64,000 nt of DNA, from contig OZ024742.1 in assembly GCA_964016885.1 (NCBI GenBank), forward strand, positions 356,523,066 through 356,587,065, in the 5' to 3' direction. The number at the start of each line of letters is the position of its first letter. Position 1 is the stretch's first letter. This DNA comes from Eledone cirrhosa. Taxonomy: Eukaryota > Mollusca > Cephalopoda > Octopoda > Eledonidae. The notes beneath the pieces were generated by a model. The model searched no databases, was not told the DNA's origin, and worked only from the letters and a program-made list of their open reading frames with translations. Positions 1 through 10,706 of the stretch are shown one piece after another. The position numbers and the translations under genes were made by a program.

Positions 1-194
1 GGGGAAGAAGAAGACAAAGAGGAAAAGAAAAGAGATACATCTACCTAAGTAAGCTGGGGTTTCCCCTAACTTATTCGGCAAGTAGGGGGGTATCAGCCCT
101 TGTTAACCCAGCCGAGTCCTTATGGGGTTTGAGGGTGACGTAAGTATTACGCAATTTGTGTTTGCATGTGGTTACCTGTTTCTCTTTCTTGTTT
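1..194. other. Unassigned leading segment
   Basis: A purine-rich start is followed by mixed sequence with no convincing ORF or recognised repeat. It adjoins the family X copy at 195-414. The X similarity seen between 195-414 and 1425-1640 does not continue into this stretch. Confidence 0.4.
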
Positions 195-410
195 AGAGGC
201 AAATTCAGCCACCCCTACCTCCCACCAAATGCCATGATAGACTTATTTGTGTTTACAACAAATTTTAACCAATCCTCTTGACAACTACAATCTTCCCATA
301 TAAGGAAGTACCACCTTGAAAAGTTCCGCTATTTATTCACCAGGCTAAACATTCTAATTTAGTCCAGAAATAGCCGTCGAAACGGCTTGAGCTCTGCCGT
401 CGGGGTCATA

Positions 411-414
<4 letters not shown>
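195..414 (-). repeat. Family X repeat, copy 1 (inverted)
   Basis: The reverse complement of this segment aligns with the segment beginning at 1425, with scattered substitutions. Shared landmarks are a terminal CCCCGACGGC, a short palindrome GCCGTcgaaACGGC, a TCAAGG box and a GGTGGG/GGTGGCTGAA block. The CCGACGGC end points right, into the (TA)n tract. The class of element is unknown; no protein is encoded. Confidence 0.6.

Positions 415-460
<46 letters not shown>
412..460. repeat. (TA)n microsatellite
   Basis: About 24 uninterrupted TA units directly abut the terminus of family X copy 1. A second TA tract at 1398-1418 abuts the facing X copy, so both X termini sit next to TA repeats. Confidence 0.95.
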
Positions 461-465
<5 letters not shown>

Positions 466-790
466 AGCAGATCAGGGTATATATAATTATCTATGTATTT
501 AATTACTGTTATAAGTTTTCATGATTATTTTAACGTTGTTTTTAAAAGTTTTTTTTTTCCTTCATGACTATTATCACGAGGTGATAATAGTCCTTTTACT
601 ATCTATTTGTATTATTCTAGCTCTATTCTTATTGTGTATGTTTTCTTTTTGTGATGATAAATTATATCTAGTGAAGTATCTATAGTTGTTAACGTAAATA
701 TTATATTATTTCTAAATATTAATTACTATTTTAGGCTTACTTGATAACGTTTTCTCTTATATTTTAAATGCTATTATTGCAAATTCTCTA
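461..790. other. AT-rich DNA with one perfect hairpin
   Basis: No gene or known repeat is seen. The one structured element is a perfect 12-bp inverted repeat at 566-577 and 581-592 (GACTATTATCAC, loop GAG), preceded by a T tract. Confidence 0.5.
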
Positions 791-986
791 AGGGTGGTGG
801 ATTGGCAATATCAGTAGAGGGTCGGACGCCATGCTTTGCAGCAAAGAGTTACGGCCCTTTATGGTCTCAGTTCAAATCCCGCCGAGGGTAATTTTGACTA
901 TCATCCTTACGGGGTCGATAAAATAAAGTACCAGTTATACACTGGAATAATTGCTGGCGTTGTGCCAAAAGTATAAACAATTATTG
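791..986 (+). mobile_element. SINE-A copy (tRNA-derived)
   Basis: A full copy. The head GGTGGATTGGCAATATCAGT carries a D-arm/A-box-like segment. A B-box-like GTTCAAATCC follows at about 870. The body contains GGGGTCGATAAAATAAAG and the end is GTGCCAAAAGTA...AACAATTATTG. The head matches the unit of the satellite at 45.5-63.3 kb. SINEs of this kind are non-autonomous, transcribed by Pol III from the internal A and B boxes, and moved by LINE enzymes. Confidence 0.85.
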
Positions 987-1397
987 TAACTTCTCTAACG
1001 AAGCTAGAACATATCGCCTATTCGTATATTGAAACATATAAAGTAAATTACTTGCATTTAATTGGACTTTGATGAGCTATCCTTCCAAGGATGAATCTCT
1101 TTTATCCCTGGTTAATTTAGAGGAATGGTCGCAAATCTATAAAATATCTTAAGAATAATCCCACATTATTCTTGATAACGTGTGATATGATATTAATTAA
1201 TTTATGATATTAAATAATTTTATTATATATATTTCCTGAAGATATACGATTTGAATAAAACACCTATAATGTAGTCAATAATTAACTGGTTGTATCCAGT
1301 TTTCTCCATAAAAAGATGTGATATAGTTGCAAATGTACGTAGCAACATGTAAATAAATAATAATATACTATCTTTCGCTTTCTTAAATTTTGAATTG
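987..1397. other. AT-rich DNA, nothing recognised
   Basis: No coding signal or repeat was identified. A hairpin ATCCTT-cc-AAGGAT near 1080-1093 lies just after TGATGAG. It superficially recalls a hammerhead ribozyme core but lacks the other core parts. Confidence 0.45.
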
Positions 1398-1418
1398 TAT
1401 ATATATATATATATATAG
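1398..1418. repeat. (TA)n microsatellite
   Basis: A short TA tract immediately before the terminus of family X copy 2. It mirrors the tract at 412-460. Confidence 0.9.
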
Positions 1419-1424
1419 GAACAA

Positions 1425-1865
1425 GTAAGACCCCGACGGCTGAGCTCAAGCCGTTTCGACGGCTAATTCTGGACTGAATGAACATTTATTCTGGTATTTA
1501 AATAGCCGAGCTTATCAAGGGGTAATTCCATATATGGTCAAAGAGATAATCACCAGGATTGGTCACATCACAAGTTAGTAGTAAATCTGTGATGGTAAAT
1601 TGGTGGGGGAAGGGGTAGCTGAACCTGCCGGTAGGAGGAAAAGAGAGTGGGGGTGGAGTAGACCCATTCATGCGTTGGTAGTGCCGGCTACAGCTGGATG
1701 TGAGGTCAAAGAAGATACTGGGGAGGGGGAGGGGGAGGAAGTCGAAACGGTAGGTAGAACAATGCAGGGTAAAACTATAAAAAGTACTGAGAGAGCAAAA
1801 AATAAGCAAAGTCTGGTTACTAAGACTTAAGTCTCTCGCTATTGCTAGGCTAAAGAAATACATGA
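1425..1865 (+). repeat. Family X repeat, copy 2
   Basis: It starts with GACCCCGACGGC. Positions 1425-1640 are an inverted match to 195-414. Positions about 1535-1865 are an inverted match to 2578-2806, which lacks about 115 bp of this copy. Reading frames on both strands here are purine/pyrimidine-biased and stop-poor, but they show no domain and are not called as genes. The element class is unknown. Confidence 0.6.
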
Positions 1866-2577
1866 ATTTCCCTAGTCCTTCTACCCCAGTTCCCTTTCTT
1901 TGTCGTCGTCTTTTTCTCGCCCACCCGAGGTAGCCCCTCGGTCCCTTGTAACTTCAGCACCACCACCCCCCTCCCTTTTCTATGATAGATTTGGCTGACT
2001 CCGCTTTTTATAGCAGAGGTGTTAGACTTCGGATACACGCCCCCTTCTCCGACCGCTGTCCCTTTTTTCCGTGCCCTCTATATTTCTTAGTGGCATCTTT
2101 GCTTTAATTTCTCGTTTATCCAGTATTTCTTTCCTCTTTTTCCCTTTTTTTTTGGGGGGGGGGGGGGTTCTGTATTAATTTTCCGTTCTTTACTTTTACT
2201 TCGTACGATCTTTCATGTAGCTTGTATAATACTTTTTGTTTCGTGGCGGTACCCTTAGAGTTAGCACGAGTATTTTTTTGCGGGACCTTGAATTATATTC
2301 TCGTACTAGTTTACTTTCTTGCTCTGGGTGGTTCTGGTCCTGTGATTGGGGTAGAAACCTTTATTATTTCGTGGTAGTCTCTTTAGTATTTTGCCCCCCC
2401 CCCCCCCCCCCTGTTGACCCGTCACCGTACGATACACGCACTTATACCTCGTATAAGGGTCCCTTTATTTCCGTCCCACCTAGTTTATTTTTATTTATTT
2501 TTCTTCATTATATATATATTTTTTTAAAATTTATTTATCTATTCTTTTATTCACTTATTTGTTTATTTATTTATATA
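1866..2577. other. Pyrimidine-rich spacer between inverted X copies
   Basis: This forms the ~710-bp loop of a foldback arrangement whose arms are 1535-1865 and 2578-2806. It contains a T8G14 run near 2147-2168 and a C run of about 17 near 2394-2411. No gene is recognised. A long frame covering 2236-2862 is an artefact of T-rich sequence. Confidence 0.5.
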
Positions 2578-2806
2578 TTTATGTATTTCTTTAGCCTAGC
2601 AATAGCGAGAGACTTAAGTCTTAGTAACCAGACTTTGCTTATTTTTTGCTCTCTCAGTACTTTTTATAGTTTTACCCTGCATTGTTCTACTTACCGTTTC
2701 GACTTCCTCCCCCTCCCCCTCCCCAGTATCTTCTTTGACCTCACATCCAGCTGTAGCTGGCACTACCAACGCATGAATGGGTCTACCAATCCTGGTGATT
2801 ATCTCC
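2578..2806 (-). repeat. Family X repeat, copy 3 (internally deleted)
   Basis: Near-identical inverted copy of 1535-1865. The sequence jumps from GGGTCTAC to CAATCCTGG, dropping about 115 bp that copy 2 keeps. High identity over roughly 220 bp suggests a recent inversion-duplication or insertion. Confidence 0.65.
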
Positions 2807-2935
2807 TTGAGCTAGACACTTTATTTCACGTTGCTCCTTCTAGCTGGAGTCGCGGCTTATAAATAGTACTAGCGATTGGAAAGACCGACGGCAACATTGT
2901 TTCCTCGGTCCAATTTGACGAAAGTCGATCGATCC
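2807..2935 (+). mobile_element. SINE-B fragment
   Basis: The stretch CTTGAG...GACACTTTATTTCACGTTGCTCC corresponds to the middle of the SINE-B copies at 3417 and 5003, followed by sequence not found in those copies. It is followed by a (TA)n tract at about 2936-2962. Confidence 0.55.
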
Positions 2936-3065
2936 TATATATATATATATATATATATATATCGTAAAGTATGCAAAATAACCAATGAACCAATGTCTAT
3001 GAAAACAAATATTTATATCACAACAACACTTTTTTGCTATAGCATTTGTTACTTAAACTTTTACA

Positions 3066-3400
3066 GATATATCATCATCATCATCACCGTTTTATGTCCA
3101 TTCTTCCACGCTAGCATGGGTTAGAAGGGTTTTCCTGTTGTGAGCAGTGCCCAGTCGGCTGACCATGTCTTGCTCATACGGGAACTGATTCTGGTTTGAT
3201 TTCTACAGCTGGCTGCCCTTCCTAACACCAACCTCATTTACAGTGAGTGATGGGTGCTTTTTTTCCATGGCGCCTACACGACCACTTTGCAGTGGGAAGA
3301 GTGGGGTGGGGGAATATTGTCTATATGCTTCAGCTTCGGCATGTACCCCTGGGGGTTCGGGTTTTCTGTATTTCTGTGTGGCGCCAGATGTCACGGTCGT
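3066..3400 (-). mobile_element. SINE-B/RTE-type 3' part, inverted
   Basis: Read on the minus strand it contains GGTGTTAGGAAGGGC, AGAATCAGTTCCCGT and ends in (ATG)n. This is the order seen in the SINE-B copies at 3417 and 5003. The terminal ~80 bp differ from those copies (a CATGCTAGCGTGGAAGAATG variant), so it is a different subfamily or an RTE-derived tail. Confidence 0.6.
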
Positions 3401-3416
3401 GTGTATATATATATAG

Positions 3417-3760
3417 ATGGAGGCACATGGCTTAGTGGTTAGAGCATTGGCCTTGCAATCGAAAGGTTGTGAGTTCAATTCTCAGACCAGATGATGTGTT
3501 GTTTCCTTGAGCAAGACACTTTATTTCACATTGCTCCAGTTTACTCAGCTGTAGAAATGAGATGATAGGGACTGGGGTCCATATCATTCCACTGTAGTGT
3601 GGTCGTGGAGGTGCCATGGAAAAAAAGCACCCATCACTCACTGTAAATGAGGTTGGTGTTAGGAAGGGCATCCAACTGTAGAAATCAAGCCAGAATCAGT
3701 TCCCGTCCCACCCTTGCAAGCAGGGAAAAGCGGACGTAAAAGGAAATGATGATGATGATG
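3417..3760 (+). mobile_element. SINE-B, full-length copy
   Basis: A tRNA-like head has A-box-like GGCTTAGTGGTTAGAGCA and B-box-like GTGAGTTCAATTCTC, with the right spacing for a Pol III type 2 promoter. The body contains GGTGTTAGGAAGGGCATCC. The last ~50 bp (CCCTTGCAAGCAGGGAAAAG... then (ATG)n) match the 3' end of the RTE LINE at 18.9-22.0 kb. Mobilisation by RTE is inferred from that shared tail. Confidence 0.85.
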
Positions 3761-4929
3761 ATATATATATATTCAATGTGGTCTACCCTTCGGATTAAAA
3801 CCAAGTGCCTCCTTAATGGCAATTGCTTGATTAGCAGTATAGTGTATTAATGTAAGGTAATTACTAAGGATTCTATGCTATCCTACATAGGAGCTACCTC
3901 TAACTCATTCAAGAAAATTTTCTATTCTCATACACATTCTTTTAAAATTACTAAATTGGTTAACACCACCTCTTTAGCAGAACTTTTTAGCAATTTTAAA
4001 AGGAAAAATATACCATACAAACTAGATTGGAGTGTCCTTAAAGAACTAACTCATACCTAGATGAACTGTTCCAAATAATGAAATCTAATGATAGGTTACT
4101 AAATAAAAAGCAAGACTTAATTATTTCATGTAATCATAAAATCCTGTAAACTTCTAAATACTATAAACCAACATAATACCTTAAATCAATTTAGTCATAA
4201 CTCGTTTCTTCAAATAAGTAAGACACAACTGCAAATAATTTATTCTTACCAGGATAATTTACATATAGAATAAAGGCTGGTTGAGAATTAATTAAATCTG
4301 AATTAATTTGTTCCTTAAAAAGCTGATATCATACTTCTTCATTTCAATAACAAGACTAATCGAAATATATTCTAACTAACCAAATTGACTTAATGGGAGC
4401 CATATACCTCTATCTAAGCCTTTGTAAATAATTAAAATCAATATCCAAATCAGAAATCTTAATCCAATTTTAATTACCTAACATTAAAATGACCCAACCT
4501 GGGATAAATTTTTAGCCTTAACATTTACTTTATACCACTCAATATTTTTCCAATGTTGGAGTTACAATTCACCTATAATATGTCTTAAGAATTAATTCAA
4601 ACAACCTATACATTTAACACAAAATTCTTCCTATATACGAGCTTCATTACCAATCCTATATCAGTTAACTTAAGAAATACATGTTTCTCTTACTATGTAT
4701 GTATTTGTACATACATATATAACCTTGATTAGAATACATGATCTACCTTCTAAATTGGGTTTTATTAAATATTATTAATTTATCTAATATTGTTTATTAA
4801 ATAGTGCTTGCTCAAGTTAGCAATAAGTTTGGTTATTTGACGCATTATGAGGCTTCCAAATAACCAAACTTATTTCTTATTTATATTTGTATCTCATTCC
4901 ACAATGCTTCAAGCAAACTACCTACAACA
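3761..4929. other. AT-rich intergenic DNA
   Basis: No gene or recognisable repeat apart from a perfect 17-bp hairpin described separately. A 61-codon frame at 3875-4060 shows no domain and is not supported. Confidence 0.5.
4822..4874. repeat. Perfect 17-bp inverted repeat
   Basis: The arms are AATAAGTTTGGTTATTT at 4822-4838 and its exact reverse complement at 4858-4874, with a 19-nt loop. No flanking promoter or target duplication was identified. Confidence 0.85.
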
Positions 4930-4947
4930 CCTTATACACACACACAT

Positions 4948-4988
<41 letters not shown>

Positions 4989-5002
4989 CATATATATACA
5001 TA
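4930..5002. repeat. (CA)n/(TA)n compound microsatellite
   Basis: CA repeats pass into TA/TACA repeats immediately before the SINE-B copy at 5003. This is a likely insertion context. Confidence 0.9.
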
Positions 5003-5302
5003 TGGAGGCACATGGCTTAGAGGTTAGAGCATTGGCCTTACAATCGAAAGGTTGTGAGTTCAATTCTCAGACTGGGTGATGTGTTGTTTCCTTGAGCAAG
5101 ACACTTTATTTCACACTGCTCCAGTTTACTCAGCTGTAGAAATGGACGTGTAGGCGCCACGGAAAAAAAGCACCCAGCACTCACTGTAAATGAGGTTGGT
5201 GTTAGGAAGGGCATCCAGCTGTAAAAATCAAGCCAGAATCAGTTCCCGTCCCACCATTGCAAGCAGGGAAAAGCGGATGTAAAATGAAATGAAATGAAAT
5301 GA
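5003..5302 (+). mobile_element. SINE-B, second full copy
   Basis: Same tRNA-like head as the 3417 copy (GGCTTAGAGGTTAGAGCA, B-box-like GAGTTCAATTC). It lacks about 55 bp in the middle after GTAGAAATG. Its tail ends in (ATGAA)n rather than (ATG)n. Over the shared parts the two copies differ at only a few positions per hundred. Confidence 0.85.
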
Positions 5303-6731
5303 TATAGTAAATGGCATTAATACAGAAGTGTAAATATTGATTTCAAAATTGCATATATAATTATATAGGTTTTGAACTTCTTGCACTGAACTTGTTTGCC
5401 AAATGACCTGACATGAAACTGTTTATAAGAATATCCAATAATGTTAAATTCACTTCAAATTGTTTTTTACATCAAGATAAAGATTATTAATTTAAAGATC
5501 CTTTCTCCAAAATTCTTCAGACTAAATGTGTTTTGGATTTTGAATATAAGAACTTTATATGTGTGCATCTTGAAAATGTGACAGCTTGGGTATCAACATT
5601 GTCAGCATCTGCTTTTCTTTCTCCTCGTGAGAGTGCTGTGCGGGTCAGATTCCTTGGGTATGCCTTCCAGATGGTTACATTAGAAGCAACTGTCTTCATA
5701 TGATCCAGCTGGATCCCTAAGTGAGGCCAACTGAACTCGTGTATGTTATCCAACTATCTCACACAAGGTCTGTCTCTGAGACAAAGGCTAAACACATTAT
5801 TCTTTCAAATTTCATGCGAAAAATATTCTGTGAAAATAGATTTATATAAGTTTTGTGTTAGTCCATTTTCACTAGAAAGAGTTTTGCTTTGGGAATGCTT
5901 TGCTTTTCACCGAAACATATCCATATATTGCACTTGTGCTTTACCTTGTCAACCACACAAAATAGCTTCAGATCTCTAAACATCTCTTTACACTCTTATG
6001 TCTTTTAAATCTTTCAAATAAACACAAGTAAATTCTCCCTTTTTTGGAAATAATATTTTAACATTTATAATATTGAAATATATAAATACGGAAACAACTT
6101 TTTAAAAATTCATAAAATAATGAAATAATTTTGACAGAAATACACCCCCATCCCTTGTTTCATATTTGTTTACAAAAATTGAAAAGGTGACTTGATTTGT
6201 TACATAGGGCAGCCAGATCTCCCTGAAAAAATAGTAGAGATGAAGGCACCCTCTCTATCCCACTTTTTTCTTAAAAAGTTATGAGAAAGATAGACACAAA
6301 TAAATTATTGATATAATGGTGACCTTGGAGTATAATAATTTTCTTTTGGTTTCACAAATGTATAATATCAGTAATGATATTACCCTAGCAATAAGACTTT
6401 GAAACAAGTGAGGATGTAATATTGTTATAGCAATTATAATTTAAAGAAATGGAGAAAACATTTTTCATGCATATTTATGAGAAATTGTGCCTATTGATGA
6501 CCTGCATTAGGCTCATACGAGGAATTTACATACAAGCAAAGTATTATTATATTCTGGAGTACTAAGCAGCAAAGGACTAGTAACTTCCTTCAGATTGTTA
6601 ATTATTTTCAAAATGTTTTGAACACTGCAGGGAGTGTCTTTCATTTGTGAAACGCCCAATGAGTGATATCGGACCCTTAAATATATTTTCCATGCGATAA
6701 CATCTGACTGATAAAATGACAAGTCAGTCAA
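5303..6731. other. AT-rich DNA, nothing recognised
   Basis: Only short frames without domain features were seen, on both strands. Confidence 0.5.
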
Positions 6732-6959
6732 TCATATTGGTGGCCTCCCCACAGCCCCGGTGGACAGAATAGAGAAGGCGTTTCCCCAGAGGACGGCAAG
6801 GGAGACACGCTGGAAAAGCCATTCTAACTCGTAGGGCTCAACTCTGAGGCTGGCCAGCTCAGCGCCTATGGTGATGAATAGGGAGGTAGCCCTAGGGCTG
6901 AGGACACCAGAAGTCTCTACTGCCAAGGGTACAACCGCAAACCTGTCGGAGAGTGACAT
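6732..6959 (-). pseudogene. GC-rich retroelement ORF relic (tentative)
   Basis: An island of about 225 bp, clearly richer in G+C than its AT-rich flanks, gives a 75-codon minus-strand frame. Its second half (ELASLRVEPYELEWLFQRVS) resembles the minus-strand frame at 9518-9736 (VARLRKEPSEVGWLLQCVS). The pattern of a short helical segment ending in L-x-Q-x-[VI]-S-[LV]-A is one I loosely associate with tails of retroelement polyproteins. I cannot name the family. It could instead be two relics of an old host duplicate. No catalytic motif is present. Confidence 0.3.
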
Positions 6960-7364
6960 TATAAATATGGAAACTAAGGGAAATTAAGTGGTGTGAATTA
7001 AATAACTGAAGAATGAGTAATGCTAAGGTAGAAGTATAATTGAAAACTATTTGATAGGAAATAAGTGTGGATGTAAAGTAAAACAATATAAGTACTGGCA
7101 AAGATGATGTAGGTAAATATGAGGGATAGGTATTTTTAATGAAATTTACACAAATAAATACATAAAATATAAATAAATGTCTGACGACAGAAAGTCTATA
7201 TTTTTAAGTAAATAGGTAGATAGGATTCTCGTTGTCCAAGGGATATAATTTGTATGTAACTAGAAACAGTGAATGGTATAATTATTGTGAGATCTGGGGG
7301 GTTGGATTGGAAGAAACAGAGCATTAGACAAAATGTTTTGCAGTATTTGTTTCAGCTTTCTAGA
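6960..7364. other. AT-rich DNA, nothing recognised
   Basis: No gene or repeat was identified. Confidence 0.5.
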
Positions 7365-7490
7365 TTCTGAGTTCAAATTTTGATGGGACCAACTTTGTAT
7401 TTTATATTAACATGGGCGATAAAATAAATTACCTGTTAACTTTCTCCTTTTCCCCAAATTGCTGCCCCTGTGTCTATGTTAGAATTATGA
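7365..7490 (+). mobile_element. Degenerate SINE-A relic
   Basis: TCTGAGTTCAAATTTTG (B-box region), a diverged CGATAAAATAAATTACC body segment and CCCCAAATTGCTG follow in the same order as in intact SINE-A copies, but with many substitutions. It is much older than the copies at 28 and 34 kb. Confidence 0.6.
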
Positions 7491-7589
7491 CTGGTATATA
7501 ATTCAAATTAGTGTCAATAATGAAGTATGGAGTTGGTTATATCAAAAGAAAGTGACATTTAGTAAATCAAAACAAAATATATATTATAT

Positions 7590-7644
7590 TTCATCATCAT
7601 CATCATCATCTTCGTTTAACGTCCATTTTCCATGCTATGAGATA
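7590..7644 (-). mobile_element. RTE/SINE-type 3' tail fragment
   Basis: The minus strand reads AGCATGGAAAATGGACGTTA then (ATG)n. This is the same kind of end as the element at 3066-3400. The CR1-like LINE at 7645 interrupts it. Confidence 0.5.
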
Positions 7645-8770
7645 GAAGATAAATCACAGTTCTGGGACAGCATTTCTCTCACCATATGAGATGTCATCTG
7701 GTGTATCACAGGGATCTGTTCTTGACCCCCTTTTGTTTGTGGCATATATTGATGACATAGATGCCAACTTAAAGAATGCCACAGTACTAAAGTACACAGA
7801 TGACATCAAGCTGTACCTTGAGATAAAAAGGACAGATCCTGAACACTATAGATCTTGCTTGCAGTCTGACCTGGACACAATGCAACAATGAATCTCAGAC
7901 TGGCAATTCAAGCTAGCTGTGGACCATGCCATTTGGGAGAAAAAACCCAGCATCCACATACTCCCTCCACAGCACTAATATCAAGAAGTCTTCTTGTGAA
8001 CATGTCCTAGGCATTACGGTCAGCAGCGATTTGCGATGGACGAAGCACGTCTATAAAATTGTCAAGAGGGCCGAGGGTTTCTTAGCATCACTCAGCAAGA
8101 CCTTTGTCAGCCGCTCTCCAGATATCTATTTAAGGCTGTACATGGCTATGGTGCGGCCACACTTAAAATTTGCATCACCAGTCTGGAACCCCTATCTTGC
8201 TCAGGACATTGACCGCCTGGAAACTGTTCAGAGACGTGCAACCAAGCGAATACCCTCCATCAGGCATCTACCATACTCTGAACGCCTTGCTTCCCTGGGC
8301 ATGGATACATTGAAGCTCCGACGCCTGGCAACTGACTTGGTAAACACCCACAAAATTGTTAACCATCTTGCCAACAACAACCCTGAGTACCTTTTTGATT
8401 TCCATGTGTCTAGCACACATGGACATGCCCACAAAGTCAGAAAACAGCACAGTTCCCATGACTTTCGGAAACATTTTTTCACGCCCAGAGTTGCTGAAGC
8501 ATTGAACAAACTACCTGCATCGGTTGTTAGCTGTCGAGACACTGCATCCTTTAAAACCTCCATGCTTCCCGAGATGCGCCAACACTACACCTAATGTTCC
8601 CCCTCCATACACATACACACATGTATATCATGACTCATACACTATTCACTTCCCTGCATTTCTATATTATTCTATGTACTATACATGCACCTTTGACGAG
8701 TTGTAGTGCACCTGAGCACTTTACACAATAATTTCATTATTATTATTATTATTATTATTAATTGAAATTA
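7645..8770 (+). mobile_element. CR1-like LINE, 5'-truncated
   Basis: It begins inside the reverse transcriptase domain and ends with a ~160-bp 3' UTR and an (ATT)n tail at 8739-8760. The 3' UTR (ATCATGACTCATACAC... GCACCTGAGCACT...) is shared with the fragment at 11318-11433 and the longer copy at 13.2-17.5 kb, both on the minus strand. Truncation at the 5' end is what incomplete target-primed reverse transcription leaves. Confidence 0.85.
7691..8594 (+). pseudogene. CR1-like ORF2 C-terminal half, broken
   Basis: Encodes the end of a LINE reverse transcriptase. The B-motif SSGVSQGSVLDPLLF is followed by the catalytic motif as YTDD, then the thumb and the C-terminal region PYSERLASLGMDTLKLRR seen in CR1/Jockey-group proteins. 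A TGA interrupts the frame at 7889 where the relative at 13.5-14.3 kb has Trp, and a frameshift follows before 7926. The second frame (7926-8594, 222 codons) is otherwise open to the natural stop. Not functional: the endonuclease and the RT N-terminus are absent. Confidence 0.85.
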
Positions 8771-9517
8771 TAATGGGATGAAATAGAGATATATAGGAAA
8801 GTATGAAAAAATAAACTAGTAAAAAGAAAATTTATCTTCGTTTTTGAACCTGCATGTTCACACAAAATCTAATCTTAAAAACTAAAAAACAACAAAAGTA
8901 AGACATTTTCTACAGCTAGTTTAATAAAACTAAATCAATAATGCAAACAAGTTATTAATATTTTTACAAGGCAAATAGTTAATTAGTTCATAGTTTATTG
9001 CCTATTCCATCCAATCTAGGAAGCAAAAATTACTTCAATTAATATTTTGTTCACATTAAATAAAGAATTGAAATAATAATTCTTTTCAATTAATAAAACA
9101 TAAATACAATAAAATCTTATAAAAAATCAAATAATTTCTTGTATACTGGAGAAACAATGAGATAGTTTTATGTTAAATAATAAAGGTGAAAGTAATAAAA
9201 ATGTAAAGTTAATTATTTTGTTGGAAGATAATAGTGAATATTCTACTTGGTGAAAATGATGACTATCTGGTGATTTGATTAACATGATAGTGTTTAATGA
9301 TATTAAGGATATAATTTATTCTCTATCATGTGAAAATATATCATGTAAATACAATTCAATGGGGAAAGAAAAAAAAATAGATTGTGAAAATAGAATGGAA
9401 GGTAAAATAAGAAAATATAAAATCGGAAAAAGGAAGGGAAATGCGAGGGCTCTAGTGACACATAAGAATGAGGAGGGGGTCATTGGGCTCTGGACCTAGG
9501 GCATGGTAGTAATGGAG
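8771..9517. other. AT-rich DNA, nothing recognised
   Basis: Very A/T-rich with scattered short frames. No domain, repeat or promoter was recognised. Confidence 0.5.
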
Positions 9518-9760
9518 CTACACCCCACGGACAATGGCCAGTGATACACACTGCAACAGCCACCCCACCTCACTGGGCTCCTTTCTCAGACGGGCCACCG
9601 ATGTTCTGATCTTGCAAAGGAGCTCAGCAGTATGGGGTCCATGTATTTCTGAGGTCTCATGAGACAACTGGTGCGAAGAGGAAGTGGCTGGACAATTCTC
9701 TGCATAGCAGGCTGCAGTACCGACATTTGTGGCCAAAGAGTCTGTAGCTATCAGGTTGCT
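9518..9760 (-). pseudogene. GC-rich retroelement ORF relic (tentative), second copy
   Basis: A second G+C-rich island on the minus strand. Its frame (72 codons) contains RLRKEPSEVGWLLQCVSLAI, which parallels the relic at 6732-6959 (LRVEPYELEWLFQRVSLAV). The two also match in having Glu-Pro followed by a tryptophan. They are probably fragments of one dispersed family; the family is unidentified. Confidence 0.3.
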
Positions 9761-10706
9761 CAGAAATTAAAACTGGTATTTAAACATTGATATGAAACTC
9801 TGAGGAGAGCTGGACAGCAGAAGGTCTTCAGAGGAGAAACCTCACTCAAGCGAGTGTTTTGCCACTCTTACATTCTAAGGGTGCTAGGCTGCATCAAGGT
9901 CATGACTTCTGGGCCCCCTTCTGCTGACATTTAGCCATTTGGATATTAAAGACATTAAATCTAAAACAACATATCTCAGTCCAGAATAAACATTTTTGAA
10001 TGAAATAAAATACATTCGAATTTAAAACGTGTTGTCAACAAGATACAGTTTAACTATTCTGGTAGTATAGAATTCTGAAGTTCTGGAGGAGATGTATTCT
10101 TCAAAGGCATACGTTGCTGTTATTTTGTTGTTAAAGATTTAATGCTTGAAATAGTAATATTCAGTTAGTAAAAGATACAGTGGGTAACATAGTTAAAGCA
10201 GAGTTTCTTAGCTCTATTTGACCATCTTCTGGAGTGTTGGTTGTGTGATGTAAGATGAGGTGTTGTTGTGCAAGAAGACTGGACATCTGTTGATGAATGC
10301 TTGACACATTCACTGCAATTTTGATGCATTTCATCAATTTCATCACAATGAAAAATACTGAGATCCTTTCACATAGTTAGTAGACTTAGTAAAAAAAAGA
10401 TTTCTAATTTAGGCACAAAGCTAGCAATTTAGTCATTTTTATCAACCCTAGTACAAGACTGGTATTTTATCAACCTCAATGGGATAAATATTGGGAACTA
10501 TCAAATAAATATATTTTCAAGCCTGTAGCATTTGAAATGTTTGATGGAGTTGGGCTGTTGACAGTGAAGTTCTTATCATCTTTAGTAGCTCACCTTACAG
10601 ATGTATCAGGTGATGCCTGTGAGTGTACTTGGTTGTTTCAGGGCCATAGCCTCACCATAAACCACGGTAATTCTGCACGCATGTTAACTTGCCTCAAAAT
10701 TTTACA
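9761..10706. other. AT-rich DNA, possible SINE-A relic
   Basis: No gene is recognised. Around 10430-10510 the strings CTGGTATTTTATCAACC and ATGGGATAAAT may be a very old inverted SINE-A body, but the match is weak. Confidence 0.4.

Noticed and set aside
354..1480. Hammerhead ribozyme in family X termini
   Set aside because: CGAAAC followed by a GGC/GCC stem and GTC resembles half of a hammerhead, but no CTGATGA with stem II precedes it. The TGATGAG hairpin at about 1068-1095 lacks the GAAA half.
1498..2862. 121- and 208-codon frames shared on opposite strands
   Set aside because: The resemblance is due to the inverted family X copies. The frames are pyrimidine-biased, have no domain and differ by a 115-bp deletion.
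5517..5979. 78-codon frames on both strands
   Set aside because: No domain, no composition shift and no repeat support; they look like chance frames.
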